A DNA stretch of 64,000 bases from Fistularia commersonii (Eukaryota; Chordata; Actinopteri; Syngnathiformes; Fistulariidae), in the NCBI GenBank assembly GCA_037954325.1, contig JBBMNZ010000031.1, positions 2,192,501-2,256,500 on the forward strand. The letters are read 5' to 3'. Below the pieces are notes generated by a model that did no database searches, had not been told where the DNA came from, and saw only the letters and a list, made by a program, of their open reading frames with translations. This document shows positions 32,140 through 43,125 of this stretch, piece after piece (position 1 is the stretch's first letter; each line of letters begins with the position of its first letter). The position numbers and the translations under genes were made by a program.

Positions 32140-35100
32140 TAAAATAAAAACCCTCCATGAGCTGCCACTTTACTGTGGTGGAGGGGTTCGTGCATCTTGG
32201 TTGATCGGTTGTCGGCTGCTTTACGCCCCCGGGAGGGTCACCCAAGGTTCCAGTTGAGGTACCTGACAAAGTGTGCCTCAAAAGACCTCCCTTGAAGAAG
32301 ACAATCATTGGACCCAGTTTTCCCTTGCCTTTGGGTTGCTGGGGTCTTCCTTGGACTAGGGCCAGGGGGCGAGGCTCGGTGACAAGCGCCTGCTGACTGG
32401 GCCTTCACCCATGGGGCTCGGCTGGGCACTGTCCGAAGGAATGGCATGGGTCCTCTTCCCCTGTGCTTTCCAACCACAGGAAGGGCCAAAGGGGTTGAGT
32501 GCAATGTGAGCTGGATGGTAGCAAGAGCGGGGGACCTTGGTGGTCCGATCCTGAGGAGCCTGAGCTGGAGCGCGAGGCTGAGAGATTCCAACTAGATATA
32601 GTCGGACTCACTTCAACGCACAGTGTGGGGTCTGGAACCAGGTCTGGCCAGATGCGGGCCTATTGATTGCCCCCTGTCTCAGTGCTCACACGTTGGGGTG
32701 TGTCCAGATAGTTGCCTCCCTCCACCTTCAGGTGGGGGGACGGTTTCTGACTGTTGTTTGTGGCTATGCACCTGTTATGGGTCTCAAGTGTGATGACCAC
32801 AGTAGCAAAAATGTTACCTGTGTTAAGCAGGTGGAAGAGCGGAAGTCAAGAAGCGTGTACTTGTTTCTTTCTCGCGTCGCATCCCAGGAGACGGCGGAAG
32901 TGCCCACCTTTTATCGCTCCCGGTGCAGCGAGAGAGAAGAAAGTTCCGCCCCCCCACTTTTACAAAGAAAGAAAACAAAATATTAGAACTGAAATAAATC
33001 ATCCAATAAATGTGGTCATCCTATTTTAGGTGTGCCACACACCTGACAACAGTTCAGTTTACCCACCCTTCATTGGCTCCCTAGAGGGGCTGCTAGAGAG
33101 CACTCCTACCAGGGAGTCCCTCATTCTACTGGAACACTTCAATGCTCACGAGGGCAACAACAGTCTGACATGGAAAGGCGTGATTGGGAGGAACGGCCTC
33201 CCCAATCTGAACCCGATTGGTGTTTTGTTGTTTGACTTCTGTGCTCATCACGAATTGTCCATAACAAACACCATGTTCAGGCATGTCAATATGTGCACTT
33301 GGCACCGACACAGCTTAGGCTACCGTTATTTGATCCACCTTGTGGTTGTATCGTCAGACTTGCAGGCGCATCGCCTGGGCACTCGGTTGAAGAGAGGGGT
33401 GGAGCTCTCAACTGATCACACCTGGTGGTGAACTGGCTCTGATGGTAGAGGAGAATGCCAATCAGACCTGGCCACAAAAAAAGAATGTGAGGGTCTGCTG
33501 CGAATGTCTGGCAGAGTCCTCTGTCAGAAGTCCCCCCTGTCCTGAGGGAGGCGGGGAACAATGAGTCCGATCAGGGCCTTTTCCGTGTTTCTATTGTTAA
33601 GGCTGCAGACTGAAGCTGGGGCCACAAGGCGGTCGGCGTCTGTCTGGGCGGCAACCCTCTACCCTGCTGGTGGACTCTAGCAGCGAGGGATGCTGTCAAA
33701 TTGAAGAAGGAGTCCTGTTAGGCCTTTCTGGCCTGTGGGGCTTCAGAGGCAGCTGACAGTTACCGGCAGATACTGGTGGTTGCTGAGGAAAACTCGAGCA
33801 TGGGAGGAGAGACCATTGAGAATGACTTCCGGTGGGCATCGAGGAGATTCTGGTCCACCATCCGGCGGCTCAGGAGGGGGATGCAATGCTCTGTCAACAC
33901 TGTGTACAGTGGGAGCAGAATGCTGCTGACCCCAACTTGAGATGTCGTAGATCAGTGGCAGGAATACCTCCGAGACCTCCTCAATCCCGTTGAAACGCCT
34001 TCCAGTGAGGGAGCAGAGCTGGGGGACTCTGGAGCGGACACGCCTATATCCAGGGCTGAAGTTGCTGAAGCAGTCAAAAAGCTCTTTAGTCGCGGGGCCC
34101 CAGGGGTGGACGAGGTCCACCCTGGGTTCCTCAAGGTGCTGGATGCTGTAGGGCTGTCCTGGCTGACATGCCTCTGCTGCATTGCATGAATGTCGGGGAC
34201 ATTGCCACTGGGCTGGCAGACCAGGGTGGCAATCCTCCTTTTTAAAATGGGGGATGGAAGGGTGTGCTCCAACTACAGGGGGATCACACTCCCCATCCTG
34301 GTAAGGTTTATTCAGTGGTGCCGGAGAGGAGGCTCCACCGGGTCATTGAACCTCGGATCTAGGAGCAGTGTGGTTTTCGTCCTGGCCATGGAACAGTGGA
34401 CCAGCTCTTTACCCTCGGCAGGCTCCTTGAGGGGGCATGGGAGTTTAATCAACCACTCTACATGTGTTTTGTGGATCTAGAGAAGGCATTCAACCGTGTC
34501 CAGCAGGCAATCCTGCCTGGGGTGCTCCGGGATTACGGGGCACCGAACCCCATCTTCGTGGCTTTTCAGTCCCTGTAAGATCGTTTTCAGAACTTGGTCT
34601 GCATTAACGATTGTAAGTCAAATCTGTTTCAGGTTAAGAGTTGGACTTCGCCAGGACTGGCCTTTGTCACCGATTCTGCTCATAACATTTGTGGATAGAG
34701 TTTCTAGGCACACCCAGGGAATTGAAGGGATCAGGTTTGGTGGTCGCAGGATTGAGTCTCTACTTTTTGCAGATGATGTGGTTCTGCTGGCTTCGTCAAG
34801 CCATGATCTCCACCTTTTACTGGAACAGTTCACAGCCGCCAATGAAGTGGCTGGGATGAGGATCAGCACCTCCAAATCAGAGACCATGGTGCTCAACCGC
34901 AAATGGGTGGAATGCCCACTCTGGGTCGGGCAAGAGGTTCTGCCCAAAAGTGGAGGCGCTCACATATCTCGGGGTCTTGTTCACAAGTAAGGGAAGGATG
35001 GAGCAGAAGATAGACAGGCAGATCTGTGCGGCGTATGCAGTGATGCGGACTCTGTACCGGTCTGTTGTGGTGAAGAGGGAGCTGAGCCAAAAGATGAAGC

Positions 35101-35545
35101 TCTCATTTACTGGTCAATCTCCATTCCCACCCTCACCCTATGTAGTGACAGAAGGAACGAGATCACAGATACAAGTGCTTGAAATGAGTTTCCTCCGCAT
35201 GGTGGCCGGACTCTCCCTTACAGATAGGATGAGAAGTCTGGTCATCCAGGAGGATGGAAAATGGAGCCGCTGCTCTTCCACATAGAGAGGAGTCAGATGA
35301 GGTGCCTCGAGCATCTGGTCAGGATGCCCTCTGTACGCCTCCCGGGGGTCAATCTGGGAGGAGACCACGGGGAAGACCCAGGACATGCTGGAGAGACTAT
35401 GTTTCCAGGCTGGCCTAGGACACCCTGGGGTTTCTCCAGTGGAGCTGGACTATGTGGTGGTGGAGAGGGAGGTCTGGGCCTTACTGCTCTGACTACCGCT
35501 CGTACGACCCGACTCTGGGGAACGTGGATTGATGAACGGAAATGA
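32140..35545 (+). mobile_element. Rex3 non-LTR retrotransposon, near full-length but broken
   Basis: The plus-strand 5'UTR starts near CCATGAGCTGCCACTTTACTG. The endonuclease is visible as LILLEHFNAHEGNNSLTWKG, then GRNGLPNLNPIGVLL and HELSITNTMFRH (33110-33290). The RT has LGWQTRVAILLFKMGDG, VCSNYRGITLPI, MCFVDLEKAFNRVQQ (34470-34500) and the catalytic box SLLFADDVVLLAS (34757-34795). The C-terminal region has MRTLYRSVVVKRELSQKM and FLRMVAGLSLTDRMRS. The 3' end (35525-35545) approaches the GATG-type tail. Segments GCCAGGACTGGCCTTTGTCACC and TGGCAGACCAGGGTGG match the regions commonly used to amplify Rex3 in fish. Frameshifts and stops throughout; an insertion sits at 32773-33039. Confidence 0.92.
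32773..33039. mobile_element. Probable solo LTR inserted in Rex3
   Basis: A 267-bp foreign segment starting TGTTATGGG and ending GCCACA (TG...CA ends), flanked on both sides by CACC (32769-32772 and 33040-33043), a 4-bp target duplication. The Rex3 endonuclease frame stops at its left edge (CGYAP) and resumes in register at its right edge (DNSSVYPPF) once the insert and one CACC are ignored. AATAAA signals lie at 32993 and 33005. No coding sequence. A short non-LTR insertion is the main alternative. Confidence 0.65.
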
Positions 35546-35592
35546 ATTAAAATTGCAAGTTCTATGTGATTTTTGTTACTATTTTTTTCCAG

Positions 35593-35808
35593 GCACATTG
35601 CTTTTCAGGTTTTAACAAACAAAAGACAACATGGACAAACACTCAATTTTTGCATGGTATGGTCTTGTTAGTGTGTATGTGTGCACATGCAAATATCAAA
35701 CATCAACAAACACTATGGTTGCGCCTGTTGTTTTCAGTTCATACATTTAGAAGGGTGATCTGCAGTATCCTTGGTCAAAAGACAAAAATAAAGATGGAAA
35801 CTAAAAAT
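35593..35808 (+). repeat. Right arm of an inverted repeat flanking Rex3
   Basis: Inverted counterpart of 31651-31882. Both copies lie just outside the Rex3 insertion. Confidence 0.85.
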
Positions 35809-36399
35809 TACAACTATTTCTTCCCCTTAGGCAACAAAATAATGGTACTAATTATCAAGATTGATTATCCATTATTAAACTGTTTTTTTCTTCTTCCAAT
35901 TGGGAAAAAATTAATCAGATAACTGAAGTACTGAAGTGTAAATCGGATTTATTGTCTTAACCAAGGTTAAAAAGATGAAAACACAAGCATCTTTGTTGAT
36001 ATTAAAGTCTTCCTTTATCAGATCAATTTAGCCTGGTTTTATATGCGAAGTTTTATATGTATTTGCTGTTGTGTTTCGACAGCCAGGGATTCTTTGGGAA
36101 CTTCTTCAGTCTCAGGAAAAAGGATTCATACACCTCGCAGCCAAACAGAATGGAGTATTCATTGTACAATGGAGTTTTGGGAGCGCATGTTATATTACAT
36201 GCACTATATCTGACCTGTACTTGCCTCCAACTACACAATCATAAATCACTTTGTCTGTTCCCCTCACGGTGTACCTGAGGAGGCCCCGGAGCAGATTCTC
36301 AAAAATATGTGCAGCAAGAAAAAAAAATGGTAATAGAGGTGATGCCTCCCGCTAACAAAGTCTATGCAGTGAAAGTGGTAATAACTCCTGACCCTATTA
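35809..36399. other. Intergenic DNA, partly unique-looking
   Basis: 36055-36300 is balanced sequence with a 73-codon plus-strand frame of no recognised family. The rest is AT-rich. I do not call an exon. Confidence 0.5.
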
Positions 36400-36665
36400 A
36401 TTAATTAAGCCACAGCTTATCATGGAGGAGGGACGGCGGGGGGAGACCAAGAAATAAGACGAGATGGTGGGGGGTGGAGGGGAGTTGGGGAATTAGGGTA
36501 GTGGAGGTTGGTGGTCCCTCTGAAAGCCCGGCGCTGATGTGACTGGAGGGCAGGCACGGCGAACAAAACGCATAACTTATTAAATTAGTGTCGGCCTCCA
36601 TGGGATGCACAATAATTGTCCTCCGTGTCATTAAATTCTGGCTGCTTTAGGCTCTACAACCACTT
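36400..36665. other. Non-repetitive block with G-rich tract (candidate regulatory element)
   Basis: Begins TTAATTAATTAAGCC (homeodomain-like cores) and contains a G-tract cluster (36468-36512) with runs of six, four, four and three G, suitable for a G-quadruplex on the plus strand. It then carries ACTTATTAAATTAGTG and ACAATAATTGTCC. No exon or repeat family. Confidence 0.45.
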
Positions 36666-36748
36666 CTTCATGCATGGACTGGCCTTGTGTGTAAATGTGT
36701 GTGTGTCCATGTCCAAAAATGTCTAGCAAAGCCCTGTGCATTATACAG

Positions 36749-36750
<2 letters not shown>

Positions 36751-36837
<87 letters not shown>

Positions 36838-36856
36838 CATCATTATTATTATTATT
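36751..36856. repeat. (ATT)n microsatellite
   Basis: About 35 ATT units ending in (GGT)n. A short TAATAATAATAGATAGATAG run lies further right at 37030-37050. Confidence 0.98.
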
Positions 36857-37984
36857 GGTGGTGGTGGTGGTGTTGGAGTTATAATATTATCTAAAATCAT
36901 ATTTGCAGTAATTCTGCCATTATCATGTGTTATAGTTACTACAATGGCAAATAGTAATAATTCTAACAATAAAGCTAATGCTAATTCTAATAACAACAAC
37001 CGCAACAATACTACTACTCCTACTACTACTAATAATAATAATAGATAGATAGATATGTAAATACTTATGTTACTTAGACGTCATCATTTTGTTAACTAAA
37101 ATTGAAGGCCTGATTTTAAGTCTTTTTTCAAGTCTAGGTTCTGTCATATATGTGTTTGGTGTGTTACACTAATTTCAGCACAACGCTAAAAACAAGACAT
37201 GATATAATAAGGATTTAGGGTAAGAAAAGACTTTCTTTTTCAGAAAGGACCCACTTTTAGGGTAAACACTTCTTTTAAATTTCACACGTTATTCTGATGC
37301 GCTAAAAGTGGCTTCTTAAAAGGACATTCGCTGTAGAAGAGCAATATTTTATGATGTATTAATACTTGGGATGTAGAGACCCTCTGATGAATCACAGTGC
37401 ACCAACTTAATGTGAGGGATGTCAGCGCATGGATTCATACATACTGCGTCTGTTCAAAGCTGGGAGTGAATTGTGAATAAATCATGGAGACAGTTAGCGT
37501 AGCAATACATGTGGATATGAATCAATAATCTGTTGTTCCACTTTCTCCCGCTCTCCATCGCTCTCGTATTCACATTACACCCCCATCGCTCAGACTGTCT
37601 GCCTTTCTCATGTCTATATCTCTTTATCTCTTCTAAGGTTGACCAACATTGTATTATGCTTTGCCTTGAGAATAGTTCAGAATTTATAAAAAGGTGATGG
37701 ATTTGTCGATCTTTTTATTTTATCTTATTTCTCAATGAAGTATCTGGGATCATAAGTTTACCTCTGATCTGATTCTGATTGTAAATTAGAATATTGACAT
37801 GCAGTAAAATCACATCTTTTGGTTTCCTTAGATGTCATTGAAACAAAATGATAGTCAGTAGATATATACAGCAGTTCCCCTCATAAGCTATTAGTTTATC
37901 AGATAGCTTAATGAGTTACGTTCAAAATTCTTGACCAAGTTCTTTTTTTTTTTGAAGTGACAGAAATATTTTCAAGAAACTTAA
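36857..37984. other. AT-rich intergenic DNA
   Basis: Triplet-rich to 37050, then mixed sequence. No gene, RNA or transposon end recognised. Confidence 0.65.
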
Positions 37985-38285
37985 GATGATGTGGCACAGG
38001 TTCCCTCTGTGGTGTGGACTTCCTCCTCACATTAAGTGAGGTACGGTTCCAACAGGGGACCTTTCTATTTGGCGTTTGCATGTCCTCCCCATGTCTGCTT
38101 GGGTTTTCCTCCAGGTTCCCCACTTTTCCTTCCAACAAACTAAAGAAAGAAAAAAAAAAGGCGGTAAGTTCATTGGAGACCCTAAATTTGTAGGGAAAGT
38201 TGTATGTTTCTACAAGTGCCCCCGTTTCTCACCCAGTGGCACCTAGGGTAGGCTCCAGCATCCCACCGACCCCAACCGCAGATTT
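37985..38285 (+). mobile_element. SINE-like element, most complete copy
   Basis: Plus orientation. A degraded tRNA-like head (GATGTGGCACAGGTTCC, 37987 on) is followed by ACCTTTCTATTTGGCGTTTG, CATGTCCTCCCCATGTCTGC and GGGTTTTCCTCCAGGTTCCCC. Next come TTCATTGGAGACCCTAAATT, the middle region, and CACCTAGGGTAGGCTCCAGC plus ATCCCACCGACCCC. An A-rich insertion (38140-38158) interrupts the middle. This order defines the family consensus used to interpret the fragments elsewhere in the window. Confidence 0.75.
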
Positions 38286-38879
38286 AGCGGAATTCTGGGC
38301 ACACAAAATGCAAAACCATGGACCCGAATCAGAAGAGACATTGACTGCATGTATAATAAAATTCTTATAAAAGAAGATCCAGGTCTTCCATTATGGGTAT
38401 AAAGGTTAATCAACCTTAGCCAATTGCAAAGTCATTGGCTCTGAAGAGATTGTCCGCAGACATTCAACTGACAAAGGAACAGCTGTGTGTCTATGGAAAC
38501 AGTTTTTGAAAGTCACAAACGATGAAATGCCTACTTTAACTCTGCTGATTCAATTTGTTTGGTTTGATAACATTTTGAAAGTCTTGAGGAGCCACCAGAT
38601 TAGATTATTTTATCTCCACTCAAGTAGCTTAGGGCTAAGCCGAATGTAAACGATGAATCTCTCTGCAGCTGCTGCTCGATGGACCAAGCCTTTGGTTTGT
38701 GAGATAAGATGCTTTCGGACAGAGACATTTTTACGAAAACTGTTATAAGAACTGTCCAACTCCAATCTTCCCTCCCCAAGGACAACTTTTTTAGTTTTAT
38801 ATTTGCACAGGCAGTAGGGAACCACAGGAGGGTTGCAAGTGTCTCTTGCACGTACCTTAAGCGCCCCACTCAAAAACTA
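38286..38879. other. Intergenic DNA, no feature recognised
   Basis: Mixed composition. Short frames only. Confidence 0.55.
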
Positions 38880-39184
38880 ACCCCAACAAAGAAGAGGAAG
38901 AAAACTTTTGCCAGTTTTGCACTTTCAGAACTTTTTGTCCCTAAGGTGCCAAGAACCTTTTCAGAAGCTATAATGTTTTTCTGCATCTGGACAGCATGGG
39001 AAGTATGAACCATGGGCTGAGTTCCTATAACCATTTGAGCTACTAGTCCCAAGTAGGGTCTTTTTATGGTTCCACAGGAAGTAATGCACCTAGGTGCTTG
39101 GCGATTGGTGGAACTCATAAGCCACGCCCATTGCAAGGTACTTCTTGCAGACCGCCATGTTTATCTAAGTGCAAAGTCTAAGTC
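38880..39184 (-). mobile_element. Unclassified DNA-transposon-like repeat, part 1
   Basis: Contains words such as GAACTTTTTG, AGAACCTTTTC and GGTTCCACAGGAAG, and the block shared with 21286-21405. Similar words resume at 39775-39860 on the far side of the L2 fragment, and related words occur at 47130-47170, so this looks like one old element split by a later LINE insertion. The superfamily is uncertain. Confidence 0.45.
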
Positions 39185-39770
39185 CAAGTCATTTTCATTA
39201 CATTACAGTCATTTAGCTGACGCTTTTATTAAAAGCAACTTACAAAAAGTGCAATTCGGTCACCGAGGATCCAAAGTATCTAGTCGGAAGTCAGAAGGTA
39301 CCACTCAACCAAATAGCCACCTAGAACCATATACATACATACATTCATATCATCATTACTTTATTTTATTTCATTTTTTTCCAGGGGGGTTTGGGGGCTC
39401 AGTGCGATTAATAGGGTAGTGCTTGGTGAAGAGGTATGTTTTGAGCTCACGGCGAAAGAAGGGCAGTGACCCCGCTGTTCTGACCTTTTTCAGGAGTTCG
39501 TTCCACCAATGAGGAGCCAAGACCAGGTTTGATCGGCACAGGGTGGACAGTCGGCCAGAGATGGCAGATCGGAGGGGACGGGTGGCTTGACCATATCGAA
39601 GATAAGACGGGGCTGTCACATTCACTGCCCAGTAGGCAAGCACCAGGGTCTTGAACTTGATGCGGGCGGCTACCAGGAGCCAGTGTAGGGACATAAGAAG
39701 GGGAGTTGTGTGGGACACTTTGGGCCGATGGAACACCAGGCAGGCTGCCGCTTTCTGAATCTTGTTCCTA
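39185..39770 (-). mobile_element. L2-type LINE 3' end (C-terminus and tail)
   Basis: Minus-strand translation of 39736-39410 gives SLHWLLVAARIKFKTLVLAY, then TRPLRSAISGRLS, LAPHWWNELLKKVRTA and FFRRELKTYLFTKHY, the conserved C-terminal region of L2/CR1-type reverse transcriptase proteins in fish. Downstream the minus strand continues to AAAGCGTCAGCTAAATGAC and TGTAATGTAATG, the stem-loop-plus-TAATG tail typical of UnaL2-like LINEs. The element is 5' truncated, as usual for LINE insertions. Confidence 0.8.
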
Positions 39771-39890
39771 AAATGTTACAATGTATGATAAAACAGACTA
39801 GTTCCTGCAAAGGTTCTGCAAAAAGTTCCCGCAGTGGGAAAGGGGCTATAGTTTTGTTCAAGCAGCTGTAGTCGCTGGCTGTCCATCAGC
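39771..39890 (-). mobile_element. Unclassified DNA-transposon-like repeat, part 2
   Basis: AGTTCCTGCAAAGGTTCTGC, then AAAAAGTTCCCGCAGTGGG: continuation of the element at 38880-39184 after the L2 insertion. Confidence 0.4.
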
Positions 39891-39959
39891 TCAACTGCCC
39901 CCCGCCCCCTCCTTGATCTCAGCGGAGGGGAAGCTGGCTCCATCTGTTCTGCAGCGCTA

Positions 39960-40410
39960 GTCTGCGTCTGTCCTCTGTCTACATTTTGTCTGCAGCCTGT
40001 CAGTCTGTCTTCTGTCAGTTTGTCTTTGGTCTGTCCTCAGTCTGCCAGTCTGGCTACTCTCGACCTTTCCCTCAGGCTCTACTGAGTCCACCGGTATGCC
40101 CTATTCCTCCACTCTGGTTACCCCACTGTCCATCCTCCTGTCCTAAACCCTTGCCCCCCCGTCTTTCCGTATCCCCTTCATTATGTCTTCATCTTCTCCA
40201 GGGTGTGTCCCCTGGCCAGACCATGTTCAGGGCAACAAATCTTTCCTCAACTGCTCCTCGGCACACCGCCCATTTATTTCCGTCTTGTCCCCGGTCTGTC
40301 GGGCCTGCTTTGGGTCTGTCGGTCCGTCCTCAGTCTGTCAGTCTATTCTCAGTCTGTCCTCAGTTTGCTGGCAGTCTGTCTGCCTGTCCTCAGCCTGTCT
40401 TCGGCAGGGA
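39960..40410. repeat. Degenerate CTGTC/CAGT minisatellite
   Basis: Two clusters (39965-40060 and 40300-40400) of the words CTGTCCTCAGTCTGTCAGT with irregular spacing, separated by pyrimidine-rich sequence. A 163-codon open frame over it simply translates the repeat and is rejected as a gene. Confidence 0.65.
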
Positions 40411-41805
40411 GGGAAAATACACTTCGGTCGACATGAGGTGGAAGTTAGGCTGGCAGGCGATTCATTGTCCTCACTGATTAGGATTTATTCCACCCTTTCA
40501 CCCAATCTTTTATCCCTCGTTCCCATGCCCTCCAGCATAATAATGGTTGTGATAGTGTCTGCGGAGCTGCTCGGTCATATGACTTGTTTTACCTTTGGTT
40601 TCAACTAGACCATAGATGTTTTGAATTTTTTTTTTCTTGGAACAAAGCTGGAAATGATGGAAAGTGAGCCTGATTTCCCACAGAGAAAAAAAAGGAGTTT
40701 GGACACAGAATCTTATTAACTGTTAGAAGTCTTTTTTTTTTTTTTTTTCACTTCAACATGCTAATGCCCTCTTTTTCAATATCGTGTTACTCTACGCGTT
40801 TGACACAACGAAGACCCAACAGAGCTTTTCCCCCTAATCCGTAGATAGACAGCGAAGCTCTTTATCACACTGCGTCGTGTTTGCTGCAAAAAAAAAAAAA
40901 AAAAAAACAGGATTTGCTTTAATGAGTCAGGACTTAAACCATTGCAGAGAAGTGAAACGGCCCCTCGGAAAGTTTACTCTTTTTTTTTTCCTGTATTCCA
41001 GTCAATCGAGATGCGAACTGATTGTTTCACCATTGGAAGGGAAAGTCACATCTGGTGACATGAGGTGTTGGATGGAAAAAACAAAAAACAGAGACATCTT
41101 TCTCACTTCAAATTAGCTGATTGTAAACTGTGCCTGAGACTTTTTTTTTTTTTTTTTTTTTTTTTTATAGCAATCTGCGACGGTTTGATCGTGGAGCTTT
41201 CGCACAAGAGTGTAACCCAAATCAAAGCAAACACACAAATACCCCCGGAGTCAATCAACTAACAAGATAAGTGTGATCACAGCCGGGCTGCGCCAAGAAG
41301 ATGACGCCCGCTGTGACTGTTGTCAATTCGGCGCCACCCAGAGACTCTGAGACTTTTTTTTTAAGCTTACAAGTTTCCCGCCACAGTTTGTGACAAAGGT
41401 CAACTCAAGTCTGATTTTTTTCCACATGTTGCTGTAAAATGATAACATCCTAAACTGAAACCCCCAGATGAGGATTGGTTGATCGGTAATTTATGAAAGG
41501 ATGAGGACAGATGGAGTACATCATTATATAGACCTGAGAATAGATTCTACAGAAATTAGTGTAAAATTGGTGACAATCTCTTGGACTCACACATGGAGGG
41601 TTATTTTTGAAAGTGATAAATAGGGTCAATGCAAAATGGGAGCTGGATAACATGCTGATGAGTTAAGTCGAAAGAAAGTGCCCTTTGAATCATGATCGTT
41701 TATTGTTTCGTACTTGGTTTTAATCAATGCGGTATGTTTTTTGTTGTTATTATTTGTTGTGTTTTGTTGTTTTTGGTGTTATCAATAAAGATTTGATTAC
41801 TACCG
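40411..41805. other. Intergenic DNA with poly-A/T tracts
   Basis: Poly-T or poly-A at 40732-40749, 40888-40906 and 41142-41166. 41170-41350 is CpG-containing and unique-looking. No gene. Confidence 0.6.
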
Positions 41806-41929
41806 GGAGGGGTGGAGCTCATCACAGCTGCCACCAGGAGAAACGAGGGAGACAGGGTTCATCCCAGACTGGTCTCCACTGGATCACAAAGCGACATATA
41901 CAGACATAAAACCAGTCACTGCATCAGTC

Positions 41930-43125
41930 ACACGTCTCTTTGAGACATTCGACTGTTCACCCCATGATCATCCTCAAGTCATATGGAGACATTCAAGCTT
42001 TCGCTCTCTCATTTCCATGTCCTGCAGAGACAGTAAATCAGTCCCTCTCCCTTTCACAGGTCATACAGAAACACTCAACCTTTCACTCCTTCATTCACAT
42101 ATAACATAAAGATATATAACTACTAGTTCCCTCATTCACCCTCTTATTTATATGTCACACACAGACAAATAACCATTAACTCCATTATTCATCCAATGTA
42201 CAGAAACAAAAAACGTTCACTCCCCAATTCGGACGTATCAAAAAGATATGCAACTATTTCCCACATCTACCCTTTCATTTACATGTCTTACAGAGACATT
42301 CAAGCATTCACTCCTTCATTTATAAGTCATATAGACACAATCAAGCATTCACTCTCTCATTCACTACCAATTGCAAGTTATTTAGAGCCAAATAGCTGTC
42401 AACTCCATTATTCTCATGTTGCATAGAGACAGAGAACATTCACTCTCTCATCCACAAATCATATAAGGAAATACAACATTCACTCTCTCATTCACCGTCT
42501 CATTGTCATACATGGACAAACAATTCTTAGCTCCATTATTAATACAATGAATAGAGACATTCGTTGTGAACGTAGAGCGCATGCTTCGCATGTATGAGGT
42601 CCTGGGTTCAATCGCCGCATCTCCACTGTATGTCACTTTGGATAAAAGTGTTTGCCAAATGACTGTATTCTATTCAACCAGTCACCCCTTCATTTAAATG
42701 TAACAACAAGACATATAACTATTTGTTCTCTCATTCACCCTCTCATTTACATGTCATTATTATAAAACGCATGTTACCTCTTCCATCCCCTCATTTACAT
42801 GTAATACATAGACATACCACTATTCTTTGCCTCATTTACCCTCACATTTACGTGACAGAGAGAAATAACAATTCACTCCCTGATTCACAGATCATATAAA
42901 GACTTACAAATTCCGTTTCTTCATTCACCCTCTCATTTAACGTCATAAAGCAATAATTATTCACATGTTATGCTGGCAAAAAAAAAAAAAAAAATCCTCT
43001 CATCCTCATTATGTAAAGACATGCAACCATTCACTCCTTCATTCACACATCATATCGAGACAAACAATCATTCCCTTCCTAATTTACACATCAAGCAGAG
43101 ACGATCATTCACCTGTCATCCACAG
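41930..43125. repeat. Degenerate tandem minisatellite (about 40-60 bp unit)
   Basis: Recurring words TTCACTC(C/T)(C/T)TCATTCA, CATATAGAGACA and ACATTCAAGC in variable spacing, roughly 20 or more copies. Units also occur inverted at 23.5-23.7 and 57.9-58.2 kb. Confidence 0.8.
42572..42671 (+). mobile_element. tRNA-Ala-derived SINE with L2-type tail
   Basis: GTAGAGCGCATGCTTCGCAT, then GTATGAGGTCCTGGGTTCAATC is the body of a tRNA-Ala with CGC in the anticodon position (loop TTCGCAT) and an intact B-box-like GGTTCAATC. The acceptor 5' half and D-stem start are lost, so it is not a functional tRNA. It runs directly into TTTGGATAAAAGTGTTTGCC and AAATGACTGTATTC, the 3' tail shared with L2-type LINEs such as the one at 39185-39770. 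This head-plus-tail pairing is diagnostic of a fish SINE. Confidence 0.85.

Noticed and set aside
36057..36278. 73-codon frame SQGFFGNFFSLRKKD
   Set aside because: Considered as an exon, but no family match, no clear splice sites and no partner exons.
39986..40477. 163-codon plus-strand open frame
   Set aside because: It is a translation of the CTGTC minisatellite and C-rich spacer; Cys/Ser/Pro low complexity, no domain.
42572..42625. tRNA-Ala gene
   Set aside because: Acceptor stem 5' half and D-arm start are missing and an L2-type tail follows, so it is a SINE head, not a tRNA gene.
41930..43125. CRISPR-like array (repeats with spacers)
   Set aside because: Units are degenerate, spacing is irregular, and the genome is eukaryotic; it is a minisatellite.
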